Assembly: GCA_044868105.1 (NCBI GenBank)
Contig: JBIOWC010000263.1
Span: 1-17,056 of the forward strand
DNA from: JBFMDH01 sp044868105
GTDB lineage: Bacteria > Acidobacteriota > Blastocatellia > UBA7656
Direction of reading: 5' to 3'
DNA: 17,056 nucleotides
A program made the position numbers and the translations under genes. The notes under the pieces are model-generated. The model was not told the DNA's origin. It did not search any database and saw only the letters and a list, made by a program, of their open reading frames with translations. Position 1 is the first letter of the stretch. Each line of letters opens with the position of its first letter. Shown piece by piece: positions 5,759 to 13,435 of the stretch.

Positions 5759-7042
5759 ATGACTGCTTCAATGAATCGCCCGCTTGCCGAAGTTGACCCG
5801 GATATTGCCGCTATTATCGCTAAAGAAGAACGCCGCATTTCATTCAACCTGGAAATGATTGCCTCGGAAAATTTCGTTTCCGAAGCGGTGCTTGAAGCGA
5901 TGGGCTCTGTGCTCACGAATAAATATGCCGAAGGGTATCCGGGCAAGCGCTATTACGGGGGTTGCGAAGTGGTTGACGAAGCCGAAAACCTCGCCCGTGA
6001 ACGCGCCAAACAAATCTTCGGTTGCGAACACGTCAACGTGCAGCCGCATTCCGGTTCACAAGCCAATCAAGCGGTCTACCTGAGCGTCCTCAATTACGGC
6101 GACACGGTTTTAGGGATGAACCTGTCGCACGGCGGACATCTGACGCACGGCCACCCGCTCAATTTTTCCGGTCGCAGTTATAACATTGTCGCTTACGGCG
6201 TGGACAAAGAGACCGAGTTGATTGATTACGAAGAACTCGAACGCCTGGCGCACGAGCATAAACCGAAAATGATTCTCTGCGGCGCGTCGGCATATTCGCG
6301 GGTCATTGATTTCGAGCGCATCGGCAAAATCGCCAAAGATGTCGGCGCCTATTCGATGGCCGACATCGCCCATATTTCGGGGCTGGTTGCCGTGGGGCTT
6401 CACCCCTCTCCCATTCCGCATATGGATTTTGTGACCACGACGACCCATAAAACCTTACGCGGACCGCGCGCCGGTATGGCCATGTGCCGCGAACAATTTC
6501 AAAAAGAGTTAGACCGCGCCGTCTTTCCGACCGTGCAAGGCGGGCCCCTGATGCACATCATCGCAGCCAAAGCCGTCTGCTATAAAGAAGCCCTGCAAGC
6601 GGATTTCAAAGATTATCAACAACAAGTTATCGCCAACGCCAAGGTCTTAGCCGAAGAGTTGACTCAGGCGGGTTTCAGAATTGTCTCGGGCGGCACCGAT
6701 AATCATCTGATGCTGGTTGATGTATTTGTTCGTGGACTTACCGGCTCGCAAGCCGAAAAAACTTTAGATAAAGCGGGCATCACGGTCAACAAGAACGCCA
6801 TTCCCTTTGATACCAATCCGCCGATGAAAGCCTCTGGCATTCGCATCGGCTCTCCGGCGCTGACGACTCGCGGAATGAAAGAGAACGACATGCGGCAAAT
6901 CGTCGGGCTGATTAAAGACGCGCTCGCGGCGCACGATGATGAAAATAGCTTGAAGAGCATTCGCGAAAAAGTGAATAGCCTCTGTTCAGAGTTCCCGATA
7001 TACGAAAACCGCTTGGTGCGCAGCCAGGCACAAGCGAGTTAA
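5759..7042 (+). CDS. glyA: Serine hydroxymethyltransferase
   Basis: Cytosolic PLP enzyme interconverting serine plus tetrahydrofolate with glycine plus 5,10-methylene-tetrahydrofolate, the main one-carbon entry point. The 427-residue sequence is typical throughout: LEMIASENFVSEAV (31-44), NKYAEGYPGKRYYGGCE (54-70), VQPHSGSQAN (94-103), MADIAHISGLV (200-210) and the PLP-lysine block TTTTHKTLRGPR with Lys231. The C-terminal domain has NKNAIPFDT and the SGIRIGSPALTTRGM signature. ATG at 5759 follows a strong AGGAAAGGA ribosome site by eight bases. No glycine riboswitch or folate-related leader motif was recognised upstream. Its dependence on PLP gives only a loose thematic link to yggS nearby. 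Confidence 0.97.
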   Translation: MTASMNRPLAEVDPDIAAIIAKEERRISFNLEMIASENFVSEAVLEAMGSVLTNKYAEGYPGKRYYGGCEVVDEAENLARERAKQIFGCEHVNVQPHSGSQANQAVYLSVLNYGDTVLGMNLSHGGHLTHGHPLNFSGRSYNIVAYGVDKETELIDYEELERLAHEHKPKMILCGASAYSRVIDFERIGKIAKDVGAYSMADIAHISGLVAVGLHPSPIPHMDFVTTTTHKTLRGPRAGMAMCREQFQKELDRAVFPTVQGGPLMHIIAAKAVCYKEALQADFKDYQQQVIANAKVLAEELTQAGFRIVSGGTDNHLMLVDVFVRGLTGSQAEKTLDKAGITVNKNAIPFDTNPPMKASGIRIGSPALTTRGMKENDMRQIVGLIKDALAAHDDENSLKSIREKVNSLCSEFPIYENRLVRSQAQAS

Positions 7043-7046
7043 AAGC

Positions 7047-7136
7047 GCCTAGGATAGGGGCTGTGCCTCTTGCGTGAGTCCGCACCTTGCGCCAGCCCCT
7101 TCTGCAAATTATACACAGCGGCACAGCCCCTATAGG
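7047..7136. repeat. Inverted repeat filling the glyA-dinG gap
   Basis: ATAGGGGCTGTGCC at 7054-7067 is the exact reverse complement of 7120-7133, a 14-bp perfect inverted repeat around 52 nt. Allowing a 3-nt bulge, the outer bases CCTA (7048-7051) and TAGG (7133-7136) extend the match. No long T-run follows either arm, so it is not a standard terminator. It could be a small miniature repeat, or a folded leader whose right arm ends at the helicase ribosome site. CCCCTATAGG in the right arm (7127-7136) also occurs at 4464-4473. Confidence 0.65.
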
Positions 7137-7149
7137 TGTACGAATTTTT

Positions 7150-9090
7150 ATGAATGAAGTATTTGGTCCCAATGGGCTGATTGCCCGCTATCATCCAAAT
7201 TATGAATACCGTCCCGGTCAAATCGAGATGGCCGGGGCGGTCAACGATACGCTGAACGATGGCGGCATCGCATTAATTGAAGCGGGTACGGGAACCGGCA
7301 AAACGCTCGCCTATCTGATTCCGGCGCTTGCCTCCGGGCGGCGCGTTATCGTTTCGACAGCAACCAAAAATCTGCAGGAACAGCTCATCAAAAAAGACAT
7401 CCCCTTTTTGCAATCGGTCATCAAGCGCAATTTCAAAGCTGTTTGTATGAAAGGTCGGGCCAATTATGTCTGCCTGCACAAACTCAAAAAAGCCGAATCA
7501 CAACCGATTTTTGAAGATATGCAGGACGTTGACCATTTCGACACCGTTCGCCGTTGGGCTGGCAAAACCGAGACCGGTGACCGCGCCGAACTGACGGACT
7601 TGCCGGAAAACCTTTCCTTTTGGTCGCAGATTGATGCGCGCGCCGAAAGTTGTTTGGGACAAAAGTGCCCCGAATTTGATGAGTGCTTCATCACCCGAAT
7701 GCGACAGGAAGCGCAGGAATCGGATGTGGTCATCGTCAATCATCATCTCTTCTTTGCTGACCTGGCGCTTCGCGGCGGCGATTTCGGCGCCGTCTTGCCG
7801 GATTATTCGACGATTATATTTGACGAAGCCCATGAAGTTGAAGATGTGGCGGCTTCGTATTTCGGATGTAGCGTCTCTAATTTTCGCATCGGAGATTTAA
7901 TTCAAGACGCGCAAAAACTGGTCATCACCGAACCCGATGCGGCGAGCGAACTGCTGAAATCACTCACGCGACTCTCGCAACGCTCCGATAGCTTTTGGGC
8001 AACCTTTTATCCGCGCGATAAATTTTCGCAAGACGGTCGCTACACCTTGAGCGAAGACCACTTCGTTACCAAAGACGATGATGACAATTTCGTTCCCTCA
8101 GCCGCCGGCGAAGCTTATGTGGTGCTTACCAATGCCTTGAACCGGGTGGCCGCCGCTTTAGGCGTTGTCAAAGACCCGCCCGCTGAACTCGATAATATCT
8201 TGCGCCGCGTTGAAGTACTGAAATTCGAGCTTGAATTTATCGTCACCGCGCAAGACCCGAGCTTCGTCTACTGGTATGAATGTCGCGGACGCGGCGTGTT
8301 CATTCACGGAACGCCGATTGATGTTTCGGGCATTCTCGAAGAGCGCTTGTTTTCCAATGTGCAAAGCGCCGTGTTGACTTCGGCGACGATGACCGCCGGT
8401 GAATCATTCGGTTTTATCAAAGGGCGGTTAGGCATCGGGCATTCCAGAGATTTAATCATCGAATCGCATTTCGATTTTGAGAATCAATCGGTTTTGTATT
8501 TACCTAAACGAATGCCCGACCCGCGCAGTCCGCAATTTCTCGATGCTTCGGTTGAAGAGATTGTCAAGATTCTCAACGTCACTGAAGGTCGCGCTTTTGT
8601 GTTATTCACCAGCGTCGCAGCCATGAACCAGGCGTTTGACCGGGTTTTCGAGCGCGTAGATTTTCCGATGTTCATTCAAGGGCAGGGGTCAAAGATTGGA
8701 CTCCTTGAACGCTTTCGCAAAACTCCGAATGCCGTGTTGTTTGCGACTTCGTCGTTCTGGCAAGGCGTAGATGTGCAGGGCGAAGCGTTGTCCTGTGTGA
8801 TTATTCACAAGCTGCCATTCGCCGTGCCGACTGACCCGGTGGTGGCGGCCCGGCAAAAATATATTGATGAAAACGGCGGCAATTCGTTTATGGAATACTC
8901 GGTTCCACAAGCCGCAATTATTTTAAAACAAGGCCTGGGGCGTTTGATTCGCGCCGCCACAGATAAAGGTGTGCTGTCGATTCTCGACCCGCGAATTCAG
9001 ACCAAGTATTACGGCAAAATATTTTTAAAAAGCATTCCCCATTGTCACGTCACCAACCATATCGAAGAAGCGGCGGCCATCTTCCGCTAA
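7150..9090 (+). CDS. dinG: DinG/XPD-like iron-sulfur ATP-dependent DNA helicase
   Basis: Superfamily 2 helicase of the XPD/DinG group, expected to unwind DNA 5'-3' and to help resolve damaged or structured DNA, including R-loops. Numbering from the ATG at 7150, the protein has RPGQIEMAGAV (Q motif, 21-31), Walker A AGTGTGKT with Lys51, four spaced cysteines (108, 168, 173, 179) that fit the Fe-S cluster domain, SDVVIVNHHLFFADL (191-205) and the DEAH box at 225-228. Near the end are a motif V-like ATSSFWQGVDVQGEALS and motif VI-like QGLGRLIRAATDKGV. Length is 646. The frame is open to a TTG at 7087, but that start lies inside the inverted repeat; the ATG at 7150 is preceded by TAGGTG and begins at the conserved region. 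Its stop overlaps that of the convergent hydrolase gene. No exonuclease domain is present. Confidence 0.92.
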   Translation: MNEVFGPNGLIARYHPNYEYRPGQIEMAGAVNDTLNDGGIALIEAGTGTGKTLAYLIPALASGRRVIVSTATKNLQEQLIKKDIPFLQSVIKRNFKAVCMKGRANYVCLHKLKKAESQPIFEDMQDVDHFDTVRRWAGKTETGDRAELTDLPENLSFWSQIDARAESCLGQKCPEFDECFITRMRQEAQESDVVIVNHHLFFADLALRGGDFGAVLPDYSTIIFDEAHEVEDVAASYFGCSVSNFRIGDLIQDAQKLVITEPDAASELLKSLTRLSQRSDSFWATFYPRDKFSQDGRYTLSEDHFVTKDDDDNFVPSAAGEAYVVLTNALNRVAAALGVVKDPPAELDNILRRVEVLKFELEFIVTAQDPSFVYWYECRGRGVFIHGTPIDVSGILEERLFSNVQSAVLTSATMTAGESFGFIKGRLGIGHSRDLIIESHFDFENQSVLYLPKRMPDPRSPQFLDASVEEIVKILNVTEGRAFVLFTSVAAMNQAFDRVFERVDFPMFIQGQGSKIGLLERFRKTPNAVLFATSSFWQGVDVQGEALSCVIIHKLPFAVPTDPVVAARQKYIDENGGNSFMEYSVPQAAIILKQGLGRLIRAATDKGVLSILDPRIQTKYYGKIFLKSIPHCHVTNHIEEAAAIFR

Positions 9091-10445
9091 AACGGCAAAG
9101 ATAACGTCTCGATCACTTTGGCATTTTCATCGAAACAAGTGATGGATTGCGCTTGGACATTCAAGGTCAGCTCTCTGCCGGCGACATTAATTTTTTTCTT
9201 CACCGGCTTACTCTCTTCATTGAGCAAGGTCACCACCAACGCGCCGTTATCATTGCGCACCGCCCAGAATCGTTGCTTGCCCGCCTCTTTGTAAAAGAGA
9301 ATCTCGCCGTTCCACGCGAGGGTTGAATAGAGCGCATAGACTTTTCCGGCCGGTGTAAGATGCCAGCCACGCGTCATGGCTTCGCCGGTTAATTTTTCGT
9401 CACGCTGGCCGATGACCGTGGTGAGGCGTCGGCCATTCGTCCAATAGACAATCGAATGATAGGGAATAGCGTGGGTGTAGAGCGCTTCGATGTCCGGCGC
9501 GTTCATCAGTTCAGCCAGTTTGCGGGCAAATTCCAGCCCGTATTTATTGGTCAAATGCGGGTTGCCATCCAAAAACAGGCGAATGTTGAATTCGGTAATC
9601 AGATAACGCATGCGGGGCGCAAAGGGGCGCACGATTTTATTAAAAATGTCTATGCTCTTGGCACGAACGCCGCCCGCATAAAGATGTAAAACTCCGTAAA
9701 TATCTGTGCGGTTTTTCAGGTCAACGCGCGCTGAAAAGGCGCGCATCATTCGCGTATTCCACTCGGTATCGGAAAGCTTGGTCGGGGTATTGCGAGCGTC
9801 CCCAACGGTAAGCGGCAAAGCGAATTTGACCCCTAGAGGCGTGAGTCGTTCAACCACATCGGCGGCTCGCGCGGCGTACTCTTCGGGCATCCAGGGGCGA
9901 TGATTGAGCCAGGGCTCGTTCGACAGTTCGACGGCAACCAGTTTCGCTTTGCCGCCCTTTTCAAGAAACTCGCGAATCACCTGTTCAGCGACTATGGCTC
10001 CCTCTTCAACATTAACGCCGATAATCGCGGTGAATTCCTGTGAAGCGATATAGCTTGAAAAATCGCTAAACGGAAACCACGGAAATTCATTCGTGGTTTT
10101 GTTTTCGGCCTTCACTTTCGCTGTCACTTCGGCGCTTTGCGGGCTATAGATTCCGGCGAAGTTAAAGCGCAGCGAGCGCACCCCGGCGCGGCGCAAAATA
10201 TCAGCCAGGCCCTCGCCCATCTCTTTGTTTTGCCAGGCTTCAATAAGGATATGCGGGCCGTCGGCCCAGACGGTATCCGTGCCGAGCGTGGGAGCCCGGC
10301 GACTCGTCGCCCCGGTCTTTACATTGCCTTGTTCAGGGTTCGTTGAATGCAAAGTCTGCGATTGCCCATTGAATCCGGCTGACGCCATCATCACCCCGCA
10401 GATGAGCAACACCAAATAAAATAATTTATTCATCCGCTTTATCAT
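9087..10445 (-). CDS. Secreted glycoside hydrolase, clan GH-A-like
   Basis: Exported protein of 452 residues with a signal peptide (basic MIKRMNK, hydrophobic YLVLLICGVMMASAG, cut near residue 22-25), then a TIM-barrel-like domain. The likely acid/base is Glu177 in VAVELSNEPWL and the likely nucleophile Glu285 in RYLITEFNIRL; Asn-Glu-Pro on strand 4 and Glu on strand 7 are the marks of clan GH-A. LHLYAGG at 253-259 fits a strand-6 site. The last 80 residues (RFWAVRNDNGALVVTLLNEES and following) look like the beta domain found after many GH-A barrels. Resemblance is to arabinofuranosidase- and glucuronidase-type enzymes, but I cannot assign a family number or substrate. The start is well supported: AGGAGA ends two bases before the ATG at 10445. 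Divergent from the glycosyltransferase and convergent with the helicase. Confidence 0.7.
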   Translation of the reverse strand: MIKRMNKLFYLVLLICGVMMASAGFNGQSQTLHSTNPEQGNVKTGATSRRAPTLGTDTVWADGPHILIEAWQNKEMGEGLADILRRAGVRSLRFNFAGIYSPQSAEVTAKVKAENKTTNEFPWFPFSDFSSYIASQEFTAIIGVNVEEGAIVAEQVIREFLEKGGKAKLVAVELSNEPWLNHRPWMPEEYAARAADVVERLTPLGVKFALPLTVGDARNTPTKLSDTEWNTRMMRAFSARVDLKNRTDIYGVLHLYAGGVRAKSIDIFNKIVRPFAPRMRYLITEFNIRLFLDGNPHLTNKYGLEFARKLAELMNAPDIEALYTHAIPYHSIVYWTNGRRLTTVIGQRDEKLTGEAMTRGWHLTPAGKVYALYSTLAWNGEILFYKEAGKQRFWAVRNDNGALVVTLLNEESKPVKKKINVAGRELTLNVQAQSITCFDENAKVIETLSLPF

Positions 10446-10542
10446 CGTCTCCTGTCTGGTGCAGAGCAGCCCATCAGTGGCTCGAAAAGTTTAGCATATA
10501 GCGAAACGCCTCAGGGTCGTGCTACATTCTAAACCCTAAACG

Positions 10543-11991
10543 ATGGGAAGAAGAATGGTATGGCTTTCACTCGCGGCGCTCATCCTGGCAGGCTTCATAC
10601 GCTATATTGGCGGCCCTTCTTTCTGGCTCGATGAAGCGTTCGTTGCCATAACGCTTAAAAATTTTTCGCTTCAAAAAATCTTTGCGCCACTTGAATACGG
10701 ACAATATTTCCCGCGACTTTATCTTCTGCTGATCGGCGCACTGCGCGAGTGGTTGGGCTACCACATAGCGGTTTTGCGACTGCTGCCTTTTTTGTGTTTC
10801 ATGGTCGCAAGTTTTTTCTGGGCAAAGTTGCTCAATAAACGAAGCGGTTCTTTTGTGGTTGTCGGATTGCTTGCCGCTTCGATGTTTTTGGGTTCTACCT
10901 TCTGGCTGGATCAATCCATTCAACTGAAGCAATACACGCTCGACGTCTTAATGGCGCTGATTCCCTTCCTGGTTGACGATACTTTTTTTGAGCAAAGCGT
11001 CGCGAATCGAAAAAACAGATTAAGCTGGTTGCTGCTTATCTTGCCTGGCGCTTTTTCTTACACCTATCCGTTTGCGATTTTTGCCCGCCTACTGGGTTGG
11101 TATATCTATCAAGCTAAGCGTCACGGATTTCGCCTCCAACGCTCATCCGTCTTCTGGCTGATGGGTATGGTTACCCTCTGTTTTGTGAGCATCTGGTTAA
11201 CTGACCACCGATTTAATTTGCAAGACCGTGAGGCCTATTTTGCTTACTGGCAAGATTGCAGCCTGCGCTTACAGTTTGAGCATGGCATCAGTAGCGGCTT
11301 GCGCTTGCTGGCTAAATTCTTCTGGGGCTGGCACGGGCGCATGCCACTGGTAACAGCCGTGGTAGCGCCGCTGCAAATCGCTGGGGTTTACGCAGTGATA
11401 AGCCGGTGGCGCCAGGGAAAGGCCGACGGGGCGGAAGCGTTTTGGGGTTCACGGTCTTTCGGCTCATTGGTATTGCTTACGGCTGTGATTGCGGCGAGCG
11501 CGGTGTTGAATTATCCACTGTGCGCCGGGCGTGTAACTTTATTTGTCCAGCTTCACCTACAGCTTCTTACCCTCGAAGGCGCGATTTTCTTATTGCAGAC
11601 TTTTAATCAACGCGCAGCCGTCATTCTATGGCTTGGCGTTGCCATCATTGGGTTTCATTCGGGACGCGAGTATTGGCGATTTGTTCGCGCCGAACCGGCT
11701 GAAAATCTGCTACCGGTTCTTGCAATGATTAAACCGGAGCTTGCCGGTAAAGCCGTTGTGCAATCCTGTTCGGTGGCGCAAGTGAAGGCGTTGCCCGAAC
11801 CGCTTCCGGTTCCGGAGGTATTATTCGATGTCAATGTCGAGCTTCTACGCGGCGAAAGAGTTTGGGTCGTGTGGAGCCATCTGGGAGCCGACTATTGCGT
11901 AACCGATCTGGAGCATATTCGCGCCCAGGCAAAAAGCTGGCAGGTTTTTGCTGAAGGCAACGGCCGAGGGCTCGCTTTAGCCGAATTTTGA
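10543..11991 (+). CDS. Multi-pass membrane glycosyltransferase, GT-C (PMT/ArnT)-like
   Basis: Polytopic membrane protein of 482 residues with roughly ten hydrophobic spans. Just after the first span comes GGPSFWLDEAFV, with Asp30-Glu31 in the place where GT-C enzymes of the PMT/ArnT/GT39-like group carry their catalytic acidic pair on the first outer loop. Later, STFWLDQSIQLKQYTLDVLMALIPF also follows the group pattern. Such enzymes move a sugar from a polyprenyl-phosphate carrier to an acceptor on the outer face of the membrane. The C-terminal 100 residues (from about 380) look soluble and extracytoplasmic. Donor and acceptor cannot be told. The ATG at 10543 has no clear ribosome site; the ATG at 10555 follows GGGAAGAAGA and could be the true start. 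A gap of 97 bp separates it from the divergent hydrolase gene. Confidence 0.75.
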   Translation: MGRRMVWLSLAALILAGFIRYIGGPSFWLDEAFVAITLKNFSLQKIFAPLEYGQYFPRLYLLLIGALREWLGYHIAVLRLLPFLCFMVASFFWAKLLNKRSGSFVVVGLLAASMFLGSTFWLDQSIQLKQYTLDVLMALIPFLVDDTFFEQSVANRKNRLSWLLLILPGAFSYTYPFAIFARLLGWYIYQAKRHGFRLQRSSVFWLMGMVTLCFVSIWLTDHRFNLQDREAYFAYWQDCSLRLQFEHGISSGLRLLAKFFWGWHGRMPLVTAVVAPLQIAGVYAVISRWRQGKADGAEAFWGSRSFGSLVLLTAVIAASAVLNYPLCAGRVTLFVQLHLQLLTLEGAIFLLQTFNQRAAVILWLGVAIIGFHSGREYWRFVRAEPAENLLPVLAMIKPELAGKAVVQSCSVAQVKALPEPLPVPEVLFDVNVELLRGERVWVVWSHLGADYCVTDLEHIRAQAKSWQVFAEGNGRGLALAEF

Positions 11992-12083
11992 TTTAAGGGG
12001 CGCCAGGCGAGGAGCAATCCGGTTTAGATTTATAGAGCCGGTCATGCATAATGGATTTTTCAGACTTGCTCGAGCCTGAAGCA

Positions 12084-13304
12084 CTAGGGAGAGATTTCCG
12101 GGCTGGTTTCAATCTCAACCTTCTGTGATTCTATCTTGATTGATTGTGAATCCAATTCGATGGCCGTGGTTTCAATCTCCACTTTCTCGGCGCGAATCTT
12201 TTCAATCCCTCGATAGGCGCGATAATGATGAATCAGCACAATAATCAAACCGGCAACCGGAATGGAGAAGAAGATGCCCAAGAGTCCGGCGATTTCGGCG
12301 CCGGCTAAGATTGCCAGAATGACAATAAACGGCGGCATCTTGATGCCTTCGCCGATGATTTTCGGGTAAAAAACATAGTCCTGCAGGATACGCAGAATGA
12401 TTAAAAACAAGGCGGCGATTAAGGCCGTCTTGATTGAATAGATGGCCGTTAAACTGACAATGATGACGGCAGCGATTAAGGGTCCGGCAAGCGGCACGAA
12501 CTCAAAAAAACCTGAAAGCACGCCAAAGACGACGGCATAGGGTGCCCCAATAAGGGCGAGCCCCACGCCCACCAGGATGCCAATCATAATGCACGCGGTA
12601 ATCTGTGCGCGAATATAAGCAGCAATGGTTCGGCTCATATCGAGCAGCAACCAGCGCATACGCTTTTTCAATTTGTCATTGGGCATGGATTCGACAATTT
12701 TTTCGCCGAAAGCGCCGGCATCTTTCAACATAAAAAAGGAGAGTACCGGAATGAGAATCAACCAGGGCAAGTATTGAAGGTAGCCGAGTATACCGACAAA
12801 CTGCGATTGCAACCAGGGAAACAGCGCTTCGGCAATGGCGGTGGATTCCTTCAACAGATAATCCTGAATGCTGCGCGAAAGGTTGACGTGTTTGACCCAG
12901 GTGTTCGCATTTTTGATGGTATTGTTGATATTGGTTGAAGCGGAGGTGATATAGCCGGGTAAATTCGTCGTGAGTTCGGAAATTTGATCCCAGAGATAAG
13001 GGATGAATATCTGCAAGGTCGTGTAGAGAATAATCCCGACCACAAAGTAAACGATTAAAATGGCTCCGCCACGCGGCAACTTCATCTCCCGACCTTTGAG
13101 ATAGACCGGTTGCTCGATAAGGGTGACGAGTGGCGCAATCAGATAGGCGAAGAAGATGGCGATCACCAGAAGCAAAATCAGGGTGCGGAGTTTATAGATT
13201 AACCAGGCGGCAAGCAAGATTCCGAGAATAATGGCAATCACCCGCACACAAACGGTGGTATAAACTTTTATCATTTGATTCTGGTCAACGGCCTTCTTTC
13301 TCAT
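12084..13304 (-). CDS. AI-2E (PerM/TqsA) family transporter
   Basis: Inner-membrane permease-like protein of 406 residues. The N-terminal hydrophobic pair (20-65) ends in AYLIAPLVTLIEQP; a further span lies at 80-100, then a long polar segment (about 105-165), and a C-terminal bundle from 170. Family marks are SGFFEFVPLAGPLIAAV (264-280), DYVFYPKIIGEGIKMPP (309-325) and GLLGIFFSIPVAGLIIV (340-356). Members include exporters of the AI-2 signal and Na+(Li+)/H+ antiporters, so the substrate cannot be assigned. The tail (370-406) is charged and self-similar, with KVEIET at 374-379 and 395-400. The frame extends to a GTG at 13319, but GGGAGG five bases before the ATG at 13304 marks the start. It follows the terminated protease gene and so probably has its own promoter. 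Confidence 0.88.
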   Translation of the reverse strand: MRKKAVDQNQMIKVYTTVCVRVIAIILGILLAAWLIYKLRTLILLLVIAIFFAYLIAPLVTLIEQPVYLKGREMKLPRGGAILIVYFVVGIILYTTLQIFIPYLWDQISELTTNLPGYITSASTNINNTIKNANTWVKHVNLSRSIQDYLLKESTAIAEALFPWLQSQFVGILGYLQYLPWLILIPVLSFFMLKDAGAFGEKIVESMPNDKLKKRMRWLLLDMSRTIAAYIRAQITACIMIGILVGVGLALIGAPYAVVFGVLSGFFEFVPLAGPLIAAVIIVSLTAIYSIKTALIAALFLIILRILQDYVFYPKIIGEGIKMPPFIVILAILAGAEIAGLLGIFFSIPVAGLIIVLIHHYRAYRGIEKIRAEKVEIETTAIELDSQSIKIESQKVEIETSPEISP

Positions 13305-13371
13305 CTCAGCCTCCCACACACAGGATTTCGTATTTTGAGGGCAATTTGCGGGTTACGGTTTCCGGCCTATC

Positions 13372-13406
13372 AAGAAAAAAGGCATAAGCTTGGGAGCTTA
13401 TGCCTT
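13372..13406 (-). terminator. Intrinsic terminator of the S41 protease gene
   Basis: An 11-bp perfect stem, AAGGCATAAGC (13379-13389) with GCTTATGCCTT (13396-13406), closes on a 6-nt loop. On the minus strand the stem runs into six T residues followed by CTTG, a textbook rho-independent terminator 29 nt after the protease stop codon. It separates the protease from the AI-2E transporter, so the two are probably not one operon. Confidence 0.9.
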
Positions 13407-13435
13407 GCAACTCAATGTGAAATCAAGCTCGAAAG

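Noticed and set aside
5364..5771. 135-codon minus-strand open frame covering the rodZ-glyA gap
   Set aside because: It overlaps the 3' end of rodZ and the start of glyA, runs through the heptamer repeat, shows no family pattern I know and has no ribosome site. It is most likely chance, though a decayed gene cannot be fully excluded.
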